Source: JAXDLH01 sp034666705 (GTDB lineage Bacteria > Chloroflexota > UBA6077 > SHYK01). Taken from it: 6,736 nt of DNA. The number at the start of each line of letters is the position of its first letter. The first letter of the stretch is position 1. The stretch spans positions 1 to 6,736 of the forward strand of contig JAXDLH010000143.1 of the NCBI GenBank assembly GCA_034666705.1, in the 5' to 3' direction. The notes below the pieces were generated by a model. The model was not told the origin of the DNA and made no database searches. It worked only from the letters and a program-made list of their open reading frames with translations. Both the position numbers and the translations under genes were made by a program. Below, piece after piece: positions 1 through 6,445 of this stretch.

Positions 1-1
1 C

Positions 2-76
2 AGTCACGGGAGTGCCGATCTCGTCTTGCACGTGCTGGCGCCACTCGGGATCGCATTCTGGAGCGGCCGGCTATGA
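2..76 (+). CDS. Possible 3' end of an upstream gene (partial, hypothetical)
   Basis: An open frame enters from the left edge and stops at TGA 74-76, giving 24 visible residues that end in a mostly hydrophobic stretch (LVLHVLAPLGIAFWSGRL). That could be the tail of a membrane protein or of a buried C-terminal helix. The piece is too short to assign to a family, and reading frames in DNA this GC-rich often stay open by chance. No other frame in the first 76 bases looks better. I list it only because the composition is protein-like and the gene to its right starts 150 bases later. Confidence is low, and the function is unknown. Confidence 0.25.
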   Translation, partial: SHGSADLVLHVLAPLGIAFWSGRL

Positions 77-213
77 GCGAGCAGCCGCGCGGGACGGGCT
101 GGGCCGGCGTGGAGGGCGCGCCCCAGCATTGGCTGGGCGAGGATGGGCCGTGCGCCGCGCGTGGTACGCTGGCATTGCGCGGTGTACTCATCCCGATGCG
201 CGATCGTGGCGAC

Positions 214-219
214 AAGGAG
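214..219 (+). promoter_or_regulatory. Ribosome binding site deciding the start of the small four-cysteine protein
   Basis: AAGGAG lies 7 nt before the ATG at 227. It favours that start over the in-frame ATG at 143, which has no comparable Shine-Dalgarno match. A GTG at 224 directly precedes the ATG but is spaced less well. Confidence 0.7.
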
Positions 220-226
220 CAAAGTG

Positions 227-457
227 ATGCAGTCAATCGACGAGCTCAAAGCCCGGGTGGAAAAGGTCGACCTCTGGTCGGCGAGCACCAACGACGACCG
301 GTGCGACAACTGCCGCTTCTACAAGGTGCTGCGCGAGGACATCGGCTATTGCATTCACAAGGAGGTCGACATGGTCGTGGGCGGCACCTGGTGGTGCAAG
401 CTGTGGGCTCCCGACCAGGCGACCGCCGCCGCGCGCAAAGCGGCCTCTCCGACCTAG
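227..457 (+). CDS. Small four-cysteine protein resembling a high-potential iron-sulfur protein (HiPIP)
   Basis: This is a 76-residue protein with a short charged N-terminal helix (about 3-14) followed by four cysteines: C26 and C29 (in DRCDNCRFY), C42 (GYC) and C57 (TWWCKLW). The spacing is C-x2-C-x12-C-x14-C. A CxxC with aromatic residues after it, a lone Cys, and a final Gly...Trp-Cys-x-x-Trp match the layout of HiPIPs, small 4Fe-4S electron carriers; Chromatium HiPIP has C-x2-C-x16-C-x13-C. HiPIPs normally carry a Tat signal and act in the periplasm. Here the chosen start leaves no signal peptide or membrane segment, so the product should be cytosolic. The start rests on AAGGAG at 214-219. 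The gene sits 97 bp upstream of, and in the same direction as, an amidohydrolase gene, so it could be co-transcribed with it. A structural zinc site is the main alternative to an Fe-S cluster. The coding call is fairly secure; the family call is tentative. Confidence 0.65.
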   Translation: MQSIDELKARVEKVDLWSASTNDDRCDNCRFYKVLREDIGYCIHKEVDMVVGGTWWCKLWAPDQATAAARKAASPT

Positions 458-554
458 ACGCGCCTGGAGCTCGGTAGGGTGGATCCGCTTCGCGAGTCTC
501 CGGCTCGTTTACAGGGGTACCGGGCCCTTTGCCCTTTATTGAATGGGGGTCGTG

Positions 555-1649
555 ATGTTTCGGGTGGATGCTGATACGCACGTGCAGTTGACTGAAGAGA
601 CGTGGGAATACATGACGGAGGCGGAGCGCGAGCTCAAACCGATCCTGCTCGACCCCATTGCCGATCGGCACTTTGTGCCGGGGGATGCGCGGCCGCACCA
701 GGCGTGGATCATCGACGGCCGGGTCACCCTGAACCAGTACCGCGACGACGTCCGGTCGGGCACGACCGCGGCCACTCGGGAGCTGCGCGACGTCCAGGCT
801 CGGGTGGGGCATATGGACGACCTCGGGGTGGACGTGCAGGTGCTCTATCCCAACGTGTTCCTCGGGTTCGTCACCGACAATCCTGCGGTCGAGGTGGCGC
901 TCTGCCGGAGCTACAACCGGTGGCTCGCTGAGAAGACTTCTGAGTCCAATGGACGGTTGCGTTGGGTGATCGTGCCCCCGCTCCACGACATGGAGCAAGC
1001 GCTGGAGGAGCTTCGGTTTGGCAAGGAGCACGGGGCATGCGGCGTGTTCAAGCGCGCCCTCGAGTGCGGCGAGAAGCCGGTCAGCAACCCGTATTTCCTT
1101 CCTCTTTATGAGGAAGCCATGCGGCTGGATTTGCCGATCTGCATCCATACGGGCAGTGGGTCGACCGGCGGGACCCGCTCCATGGCCGCTTCCCTGGATG
1201 AGCGGGGCACGTCGGGATTAGGGGTCGATCAAACCATCGGCTGCTTCGGGGCGCTCGCGATCCGACGCATCCCCGAGCGGTTCCCCACACTCCGATTCGG
1301 CGTCATCGAAGCCATGGCTTCCTGGATCCCGTACGTGGTCGCCAAGATGACCGCCCAGGTTCAGTACAACACGCATCGGGACAAGCCTCGGGAGTCGAAC
1401 TTCCGGGAGGAGTTTCTGCGGCAGAACCGGTTCTATGTGACCTTGCACGTGAGCGACGACGTGCCCTACCTGCTCGCGTTTGGCACCGAAGACAGCTTGA
1501 TGGTGGGCACGGATTACGGCCATGAGGATGCCGCGAGTGTGCAGGCAGCGCTCCAGCTCGTGGAGCAGCTCGGCGAGGACGGCGCGATCCCCCGGGAGGT
1601 CGCGCGCAAGATCCTGGACGACAACCCCCGGCGGTTCTACGCGCTCTGA
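555..1649 (+). CDS. Amidohydrolase-2 family metal-dependent hydrolase (copy 1)
   Basis: A 364-residue TIM-barrel enzyme of the amidohydrolase-2 (PF04909-like) group, which includes ACMSD-type decarboxylases and hydrolases acting on C-N, C-O or C-C bonds. Visible hallmarks in order are DADTH at residues 5-9 (first-strand Asp/His ligands), VDVQVLYP near 95, H198 in CIHTGSG, E252 in VIEAMASWIPY, and D320 in GTDYGHED (the last-strand catalytic Asp, with H323). The C-terminus NPRRFYAL is the usual family ending, and the length is normal. I chose ATG 555 because it aligns with the start of the paralogue at 4956 (MFRVDADTH versus MAVIDADTH) and follows GGGGG at 545-549 by 5 nt. ATG 543 and GTG 552 are in-frame alternatives. 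No signal peptide is present, so it should be cytosolic. Its end overlaps by 13 nt the end of the opposing acyl-CoA synthetase gene. Family assignment is strong; the substrate is unknown, and aromatic or heterocyclic acid breakdown is only a guess. Confidence 0.93.
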   Translation: MFRVDADTHVQLTEETWEYMTEAERELKPILLDPIADRHFVPGDARPHQAWIIDGRVTLNQYRDDVRSGTTAATRELRDVQARVGHMDDLGVDVQVLYPNVFLGFVTDNPAVEVALCRSYNRWLAEKTSESNGRLRWVIVPPLHDMEQALEELRFGKEHGACGVFKRALECGEKPVSNPYFLPLYEEAMRLDLPICIHTGSGSTGGTRSMAASLDERGTSGLGVDQTIGCFGALAIRRIPERFPTLRFGVIEAMASWIPYVVAKMTAQVQYNTHRDKPRESNFREEFLRQNRFYVTLHVSDDVPYLLAFGTEDSLMVGTDYGHEDAASVQAALQLVEQLGEDGAIPREVARKILDDNPRRFYAL

Positions 1650-3775
1650 GCCCCGCGCTGGACGCGCGCATCCACGGCGAGCACGCCCGTCGGATAGACG
1701 TAGACCGGGTTGACGTCGACGCTGGCGAGATCACCGTGGGCCAGCATGAGATCCGATAGGCTGCAGATGGCCTGGCGGAGCGCGGCGCGGTCCAGCCCCG
1801 CGAGCAGCCGACCACCGCGAAAGTCGTGCAGCATCGCCTCGGCGTCCTCGGGCGAGATCGGCGCTACGCGGAGCGCCACGTCGTTCAGCGCCTCCACGAG
1901 GACGCCGCCCAGACCGCAGAGGATGACGGGCCCGAATTGCGGATCCCGTTGGGCGCCGAGCACGATCTCGATGCCAGGCGCCGCCATGGGTTGCACGGTG
2001 ACCCCGCGGAAGGTGGCCTGGGCGCTGACCGCGACCGCCTCGAGCTCGGCGAAGGCCTGGCGCACGGCCGCCCCATCGGCTAGCCCCAGGCGCACGCCGC
2101 CCTGCGCGCTCTTGTGCACGATCTCGGGGGCCAGGACTTTCAACACCGCGGGGTAGCCCAGCTCGCTCGCCAGGCGCGCCGCCTCGTCGGCGGTGGTCGC
2201 AATACGCGTCTCCACCACGGGGATCCCCACCGCCGCGAGGATGGCCTTCGACTCGACCTCGTCGAGCGGCCGCGCCGACTCGGGCTGACTCAGGACCGGC
2301 TGCGGCGATTGCGCTGCGGTGCGTTCGGCGGGCCCATGCACGAACCGACTGTACATGGCCAGTCGCCCAAGGGCCCGCGGGCCCCGGCCGTAGCCCTGGA
2401 GGAAGGGAATGTGGTGGGTATGCACCGCCTCCCCCCAACCGGGACACCACTGGTCCGTCGTGCGCGAGAGGACCACGAACAGCCGATCGGGGTGCGCGGT
2501 CCGCGCCGCCTGCAGCTCCTCGATGCGATTGCTGAGCCGGCCGAGCTCGCCAACCCGAGGAATGGTGTAGCGCGACACGACGACGTCGATGGCGGGCTCG
2601 GACGCGAAGACCTCCAGGGCCGCCGGATAGACCTGGTCTTTGTCCGGCATCCCCCACGACCCGCCCGAATCGAGGGGATTGGTCGCCGGGTAGCGGTTCT
2701 CCAGCGCCGCCGCGAGCGCCGTCGCCCCGGCCTGGGAGAGCTCCGGCAGCTCCACGCCGCCGGCCGCGCAGGTGTCGCAGAGGAGCTCCTTGCCACCGCC
2801 GGAGATCTCGATGACGCCGGCCCGCTCCAGGCGGCGGTTCCGCAGGATGGGCACTGCCGAGGAGAGGAGGACCCCCATGTCGACCAGCTCGTCGAGGTCG
2901 TCGACCTGGATCACGCCGAGCTGGCGGAACAGTGCCGCGTATACGGCGTCGTTCCCGGCGAGCGCCCCCGTATGCGTGGAGACCGACCGCGAGCCTTGCT
3001 CCGAGCGCCCCATCTTCAGGACGACGATCGGCTTCCGAGCGGCGCGCGCCCGCGTGCACGCCTCGCTGAACAGCGCGGGGTCGCGCACGGTCTCGAGGAT
3101 CGCCAGGACGACGTCGGTGGCGGGGTCGGCGACGAAGTAGTCGATCAGGTCGGCCGCCGTGACCCCGGCCTCGTTGCCGCAGGAGACGCAATGGCTGAAG
3201 CCGATGCCTCGGGGGCCGCCCGTCCACATCGTCTCGTTCATGAGGCCGCCGCTATTCGAGATGACCGCGACGTTGCCGGTGTGGGCGGGGAGTGCCCCGT
3301 CGAAGGCGGCGCAGCGATACACCATGGAGACGAGCCCGAGGCAGTTGGGACCGACGACCAGCGGCCCGCGACTGCGCGCGGTGGCGGTAATCCGCGCCTG
3401 CAGCTCGGCGCCATCGCCACCCTCTTCAAGGAAGCCGGCGCTCACGATTACGGCGGCCTTGACGCCGACGTCGGCGCACTCGTCGATCACGTCGGGGACG
3501 AACCTGCTGGGCACTGCCACGAGGACCATGTCGGGAACTTCGGGCAAGCTCGCCACGTTGGGATAGGCCTTCATCCCCTGCACCGTGGTGGCGCGGTTAT
3601 TCACCGGATAGTACGGGCCCGAGAACCCGAGGGCCTGGAGCGTGCGGAACCCCCGGGGGCCGCCGGGCCCGCTGTCGGAGGCGCCCACTACCGCAATAGA
3701 CGAAAAATCGAACAGCGGCGCCAGCCGATGGGCAACCGGCGCGGGGCGCTGCGGGGTACCGGTATCCTCGTGCAT
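1637..3775 (-). CDS. Fused alpha-beta NDP-forming acyl-CoA synthetase (acetate-CoA ligase, ADP-forming type)
   Basis: A 712-residue enzyme expected to interconvert acyl-CoA + ADP + Pi with acid + CoA + ATP through phospho-histidine intermediates. Domains: CoA-binding Rossmann domain (about 20-120, IAVVGASDS near 27-35); succinyl-CoA-ligase-like region with GPNC145LG, SNSGG near 172-177, and the phosphorylated-His motif STHTGALAG (H268); a linker region; then an ATP-grasp domain from about 495 to the end with VHKSAQGGV (H554, the second swinging His position), a Gly-rich GLGG segment and DVNPV near the C-terminus. Both key histidines are kept and the length fits the fused family (about 700), so it looks functional. 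ATG 3775 is preferred, with GGGAGG 8 nt upstream; GTG 3778 is an alternative. It lies 107 bp downstream of the second amidohydrolase on the same strand and is probably co-transcribed. The gene may conserve thioester energy as ATP or activate a carboxylate; acyl specificity cannot be read from sequence. Confidence 0.93.
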   Translation of the reverse strand: MHEDTGTPQRPAPVAHRLAPLFDFSSIAVVGASDSGPGGPRGFRTLQALGFSGPYYPVNNRATTVQGMKAYPNVASLPEVPDMVLVAVPSRFVPDVIDECADVGVKAAVIVSAGFLEEGGDGAELQARITATARSRGPLVVGPNCLGLVSMVYRCAAFDGALPAHTGNVAVISNSGGLMNETMWTGGPRGIGFSHCVSCGNEAGVTAADLIDYFVADPATDVVLAILETVRDPALFSEACTRARAARKPIVVLKMGRSEQGSRSVSTHTGALAGNDAVYAALFRQLGVIQVDDLDELVDMGVLLSSAVPILRNRRLERAGVIEISGGGKELLCDTCAAGGVELPELSQAGATALAAALENRYPATNPLDSGGSWGMPDKDQVYPAALEVFASEPAIDVVVSRYTIPRVGELGRLSNRIEELQAARTAHPDRLFVVLSRTTDQWCPGWGEAVHTHHIPFLQGYGRGPRALGRLAMYSRFVHGPAERTAAQSPQPVLSQPESARPLDEVESKAILAAVGIPVVETRIATTADEAARLASELGYPAVLKVLAPEIVHKSAQGGVRLGLADGAAVRQAFAELEAVAVSAQATFRGVTVQPMAAPGIEIVLGAQRDPQFGPVILCGLGGVLVEALNDVALRVAPISPEDAEAMLHDFRGGRLLAGLDRAALRQAICSLSDLMLAHGDLASVDVNPVYVYPTGVLAVDARVQRGAQSA

Positions 3776-3783
3776 CACTCGAT

Positions 3784-3789
3784 CCTCCC
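3784..3789 (-). promoter_or_regulatory. Ribosome binding site of the acyl-CoA synthetase gene
   Basis: The minus strand reads GGGAGG here, 8 nt before ATG 3775. The adjacent GTG at 3778 would have only a 5-nt spacer. The site supports translation beginning at the GTG/ATG pair, with ATG preferred. Confidence 0.65.
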
Positions 3790-3812
3790 ACCGCTGGTCA
3801 GGCCCGCATCAA

Positions 3813-3826
3813 GATTGGCCCCAATC
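3813..3826. repeat. Short palindrome in the amidohydrolase-synthetase spacer
   Basis: GATTGG, two bases, CCAATC: a perfect 6-bp inverted repeat in the 107-bp gap between the two minus-strand genes. An overlapping pair, GCCCC/GGGGC, could form an alternative stem. Neither is followed by a T-run on the minus strand, so this is not a standard terminator. It could be an operator, an mRNA processing hairpin or chance. Confidence 0.3.
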
Positions 3827-3882
3827 CTCCAGGGGCGAGGTCAGCGCAGTCACGTGCTCAGGTTGAGTGATCCAGATGCTTT

Positions 3883-4956
3883 CTACAGCCCGTAGAAGGC
3901 GCGCGGGTTGTCCCAGAGGATTTTCTGGACGACCGATTGGGGGATCTCGCCCCGGTCGGCCCGATCTTGCAGCAGCTTCGGGAAGTGAAACTCCTGGGCG
4001 AGGTCGGCGTGGGTGTAATCGGACCCGATGAGCAGGTGATCCTCACCCGTGTAGTTGAGGATGTAGGGGAGGTCTTCGTCGACCTGGCAGGTGATATAGA
4101 ACTTGTTCAACGCCACCACGTCGGCAGGGTCGTGGTACTGGTAGGCGCCATCGCCCTGGCGTCCCCGGTGCTGCGCGCGGAGGATGTTGTAGACGAGGTA
4201 GGGGATCCATGAGCTCCCTACTTCGATGAAGCCCCAGCGCACCTCCGGGAATCTGCCGGGGATCCCAAAGCGGACGAGCGAGCTGAAGGCGTTGATTGGC
4301 GTGAGCCCTTGCCGGTAGAAGCGCACGTGCTCGAACTCGCGCGAGCCCGTGTGGTCCGGCGTCCCGGCGCCGATGTGGAAGCAGACGGGCAGATCGAGCC
4401 GCTGGCACTCCTCCCAGATCGGGAAGAAATACTCCTCCCCAACCCAGTGACCACCTTCGCGGTCGCCCTTCTTCATGACGCCGCACGCCCCGTTGGCCTT
4501 GGCGAAGCGGATCTCCTCGATCGCCCGGGGGATGTCGGAAAGGGGCGGCAGGCAGACCCAGCGCAGTCGGCCGCCGGTCTGCTGGCAGCGGTCGGCCAGC
4601 CAGCGGTTGTAGCTGCGCTTGACCGCGACCTCGACGTCTGCGTTCTCGGTAATCCCGACCAGGAAGGTCGTCGGGTACAGCACCTGCACGTCGGTGCCCA
4701 GCTCGTCCATGTGGCGCACGCGCGCGGCGGGGTCGAGCAGCTCGCGCGTCTCAACCGAGGTATGGGTGCGCTGGTTGTCGCGATGCAGGCGCGGCTGGCG
4801 GTGGCCGTCGATGACCCAATAGCGGGTGGGTGGGCGCGAGGGGTCCGGGTTTGCCGGCGCATCCGGCTGCGGCTTGAACGCGAGCTCGCTCTCCGCTAAC
4901 CACTCCCAGGTGGCTTCGGTCTCATCGACGTGCGTGTCCGCATCAATGACCGCCAT
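3883..4956 (-). CDS. Amidohydrolase-2 family metal-dependent hydrolase (copy 2)
   Basis: A 357-residue paralogue of the enzyme encoded at 555-1649. The same landmarks occur at nearly the same positions: DADTH (5-9), DVQVLYP, RSYNRWLA, GRLRWV, NGACGV, H194 in CFHIGAG, E245 in FIEVGSSWIPY, D313 in GSDYTHAD with H316, and a DNPRAFYGL ending. The segment between H194 and E245 differs most from copy 1 (TPDHTGSREFEHVRFYRQG here), so the two probably differ in substrate. ATG 4956 is chosen because GGAG lies 8 nt upstream and the product begins right before the first barrel strand. The frame stays open far upstream only because it runs antisense to the thiolase gene. The gene heads a likely two-gene transcript with the acyl-CoA synthetase and is divergent from the thiolase gene. 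Cytosolic; fold confident, reaction unknown. Confidence 0.93.
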   Translation of the reverse strand: MAVIDADTHVDETEATWEWLAESELAFKPQPDAPANPDPSRPPTRYWVIDGHRQPRLHRDNQRTHTSVETRELLDPAARVRHMDELGTDVQVLYPTTFLVGITENADVEVAVKRSYNRWLADRCQQTGGRLRWVCLPPLSDIPRAIEEIRFAKANGACGVMKKGDREGGHWVGEEYFFPIWEECQRLDLPVCFHIGAGTPDHTGSREFEHVRFYRQGLTPINAFSSLVRFGIPGRFPEVRWGFIEVGSSWIPYLVYNILRAQHRGRQGDGAYQYHDPADVVALNKFYITCQVDEDLPYILNYTGEDHLLIGSDYTHADLAQEFHFPKLLQDRADRGEIPQSVVQKILWDNPRAFYGL

Positions 4957-4964
4957 TGCGGCAA

Positions 4965-4968
4965 CTCC
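4965..4968 (-). promoter_or_regulatory. Ribosome binding site fixing the start of amidohydrolase copy 2
   Basis: The minus strand reads GGAG, 8 nt before ATG 4956. This agrees with the paralogue alignment and argues against any start inside the antisense extension further upstream. Confidence 0.55.
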
Positions 4969-5023
4969 ACAGCAAGGCGCGCTGACCGCACGGTGGGCCG
5001 TGGGCAGCGAAGGTCGATCGGCA

Positions 5024-5036
5024 GCGCCAATGGCGC
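5024..5036. promoter_or_regulatory. 13-nt palindrome in the divergent promoter region, possible operator
   Basis: GCGCCA-A-TGGCGC is a perfect 6-bp inverted repeat around one base. It sits exactly in the spacer between the candidate -35 and -10 of the thiolase promoter. Its left part, GCGCCAAT (5024-5031), recurs in inverted form as ATTGGCGC at 5088-5095. A repressor bound here could control both divergent units. No regulator gene is visible in the window. Confidence 0.35.
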
Positions 5037-5042
5037 AGTATA
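5037..5042 (-). promoter_or_regulatory. Candidate -10 element for the minus-strand amidohydrolase/synthetase unit
   Basis: The minus strand reads TATACT (five of six to TATAAT), overlapping the plus-strand TACAAT through the palindrome GTATAC. This would be a shared bidirectional promoter core. No good -35 is found at 16-18 nt, so support is weak. Confidence 0.25.
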
Positions 5043-5139
5043 CAATGGCCCCGGGCGGTGCTCCGACGTGGCAATCGAGCCAGCCGGATTGGCGCCGCGA
5101 TGTCGGGACCGGCTGCTTGTTCTTATATGGAAGTCCTCG

Positions 5140-5146
5140 AAGGAGG
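5140..5146 (+). promoter_or_regulatory. Strong ribosome binding site deciding the thiolase start
   Basis: AAGGAGG lies 5 nt before ATG 5152. It rules out the longer open frame reaching back to 4930 and is better placed for ATG 5152 than for the in-frame ATG at 5164. Confidence 0.75.
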
Positions 5147-5151
5147 CATCG

Positions 5152-6339
5152 ATGCCAGACACGATGCGCGGCGCGGCGGCCATCGTCGGGTTCGGCGAGC
5201 TGAAGCCGGAGCGAACTCGACCGGGCCGCAGCGTCATCAGCTTGCTCACCGAGGCCGCATACCTGGCGATTCAGGATGCCGGGCTCAGCAAAGCCGACAT
5301 CGATGGCTTCGTGATGGATGCGGGCATGGAGGGCGCCAGCGGGTTCAACACGACGATGGCGGAGCACATGGGGATCTTCCCCACGTTCGCGACCGGGTGT
5401 GACGCCCAGGGCGCGGCCGGGGTGACGATGGCGCTGCAGGCGGCGGCCTACGTCAACGCGGGCCTGGCGAAGTACGTGCTGTGCGGCATGGCCGCGGCGG
5501 TGGACACCGGCGGCCGGCAGCGGCCGGCAGGCCCGCCGCGCACCGAGACCTGGAGCTCCGAGTTCCTCGTGCCCTTCGGCTCCAGCGTGGCGGCGACCGG
5601 CAACTACGCCATGATCGCCCGCCGCCACGAGCAGTTGTATGGCACCACGGTGGAAAAGCGTGCCAAAGTCGCGGTCGACTTCCGGTACAACGCCAACCAC
5701 AATCCGATGGCAATCTTCCACGACACGCCGATCACGGCCGAGGACGTGATCAATTCGCGCGTCGTGGCGGACCCCTTGCATCTGCTGGAATGCGTCATGC
5801 CGTGCGCCGGCGCCTGCGCATTCATCGTCACCCGGGCCGACGTGGCGCGCGACATGCCGCACAAGCCCGCCTACATCCTGGGAGGCGCGCTGGGCATCAT
5901 GCGCAGCAACCTCCAGTACGTCGGCGAGATCACGGAGTCGCCGGTGGGCCGCGCGGCGCCGAAGGCGTTCGCCATGGCGGGCTGCGGGCCCAACGACGTG
6001 CAGGCGATGGAGATCTACGACTCGTTCACCATCACCGTGATCTGCGAGCTGGAGGACTCCGGCTTCTGCAAGAAGGGCGAGGGGGGCGACTGGGTGAACG
6101 CGCACGACCTGACGTTCACAGGCGACAAGCCGTGCAACACCCACGGCGGCCAGCTCTCGTACGGTCAGGCGTCCACGGCGGGCGGGTGCGCGCAAGTCAC
6201 CGAGGCGGTGCGGCAGATCCGGCGCGACGCCGGCGAGCACCAGGTGCCCGGCCCCACGGACCTGATCTACGTGACCGGCTCGGGCGGCTCGTTCTCGCAG
6301 CAAGGCGCGCTCCTGCTCGGCAGCGACGCCGCGCTCTAG
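5152..6339 (+). CDS. Thiolase-fold enzyme, SCP-x/Ltp2-like group, atypical active site
   Basis: A 395-residue protein of the thiolase superfamily, closest in appearance to the SCP-x/nonspecific lipid-transfer type that pairs with DUF35 proteins. It starts with AAIVGFGE, and LTEAAYLAIQDAGL (about 31-44) is the typical first helix. C83 in TGCDAQGAAG sits where the nucleophilic Cys of CASG is expected. DPLHLLECVMPCAGACAF (about 205-222) corresponds to the family's ADPL...DGAAA segment. IYDSFT (D290, F292) replaces the NEAF motif, followed by GFCKKGEGG. NTHGGQLSYGQAS (329-341) is the GHP loop, but the catalytic His position is Q339. The C-terminal Cys-x-Gly is absent (VTGSGGSFS near 374-382). Loss of these acid/base residues argues against ordinary thiolysis and fits aldolase-like or decarboxylating relatives. 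The length is normal and I see no frameshift. The downstream DUF35 gene is its expected partner. Fold confident; reaction uncertain. Confidence 0.92.
   Translation: MPDTMRGAAAIVGFGELKPERTRPGRSVISLLTEAAYLAIQDAGLSKADIDGFVMDAGMEGASGFNTTMAEHMGIFPTFATGCDAQGAAGVTMALQAAAYVNAGLAKYVLCGMAAAVDTGGRQRPAGPPRTETWSSEFLVPFGSSVAATGNYAMIARRHEQLYGTTVEKRAKVAVDFRYNANHNPMAIFHDTPITAEDVINSRVVADPLHLLECVMPCAGACAFIVTRADVARDMPHKPAYILGGALGIMRSNLQYVGEITESPVGRAAPKAFAMAGCGPNDVQAMEIYDSFTITVICELEDSGFCKKGEGGDWVNAHDLTFTGDKPCNTHGGQLSYGQASTAGGCAQVTEAVRQIRRDAGEHQVPGPTDLIYVTGSGGSFSQQGALLLGSDAAL
5511..5530 (+). repeat. 10-bp perfect tandem repeat inside the thiolase gene
   Basis: CGGCCGGCAG occurs twice in a row and contributes to the GGRQRPAG stretch near residues 120-127. 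Ten bases is not a multiple of three, so gain or loss of one unit would shift the frame. It may be chance in GC-rich code. Confidence 0.5.
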
Positions 6340-6377
6340 CGGGTCAGATGCCGTGGACGCCGCCGTTCCGGTAGGGC

Positions 6378-6391
6378 GGGGGCTCGCCCCC
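6378..6391. repeat. Inner hairpin 1 of the palindromic element
   Basis: GGGGG-CTCG-CCCCC forms a very stable short stem with a four-base loop, directly after the left 19-bp arm. Extra C residues follow. Confidence 0.75.
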
Positions 6392-6424
6392 CCGCCGCCA
6401 GTGCCGGGCCCAACCTACCCGGGC

Positions 6425-6445
6425 GGAAGGGGACAAGCCCCTTCC
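6425..6445. repeat. Inner hairpin 2 of the palindromic element
   Basis: GGAAGGGG (6425-6432) and CCCCTTCC (6438-6445) pair around a five-base loop. The right side runs into the right 19-bp arm by two bases, so this hairpin and the long stem compete slightly. Confidence 0.75.

Larger units (their letters stand above)
5018..5046 (+). promoter_or_regulatory. Candidate sigma-70-like promoter for the thiolase gene
   Basis: TCGGCA (5018-5023, four of six matches to TTGACA) and TACAAT (5041-5046, five of six matches to TATAAT) are separated by 17 nt, the ideal spacing. A start near 5053 would leave a leader of about 100 nt before ATG 5152. The consensus used is the general bacterial one; the organism's own promoter preferences are unknown, so this is a prediction. 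Confidence 0.4.

Noticed and set aside
143..226. Longer N-terminus for the four-cysteine protein from ATG 143
   Set aside because: The added 28 residues look like neither a Sec nor a Tat signal, and ATG 227 has AAGGAG at ideal spacing.
73..477. Plus-strand frame starting in an ATGA overlap with the possible upstream gene
   Set aside because: The ATGA arrangement is attractive, but the frame overlaps the four-cysteine gene out of phase, becomes Arg/Gly/His-rich, and has no good ribosome binding site.
508..540. TTTACA (-35-like) with TTTATT (-10-like) before amidohydrolase copy 1
   Set aside because: The spacer would be 21 nt and the start of transcription would fall almost at the start codon. 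Not a convincing promoter.
1731..3227. 498-codon minus-strand frame inside the synthetase gene
   Set aside because: Arg-rich shifted-frame shadow of the synthetase with no recognisable domain.
2114..3895. 593-codon plus-strand open frame opposite the acyl-CoA synthetase
   Set aside because: Low-complexity Arg/Gly/His-rich product of the complementary strand of a GC-rich gene, while the minus strand encodes a complete enzyme with both catalytic histidines.
4957..6303. Long in-frame extension upstream of amidohydrolase copy 2 on the minus strand
   Set aside because: It runs antisense to the well-supported thiolase gene, is rich in Arg, His and Gly, and matches no family. The paralogue alignment and a GGAG site place the start at 4956.
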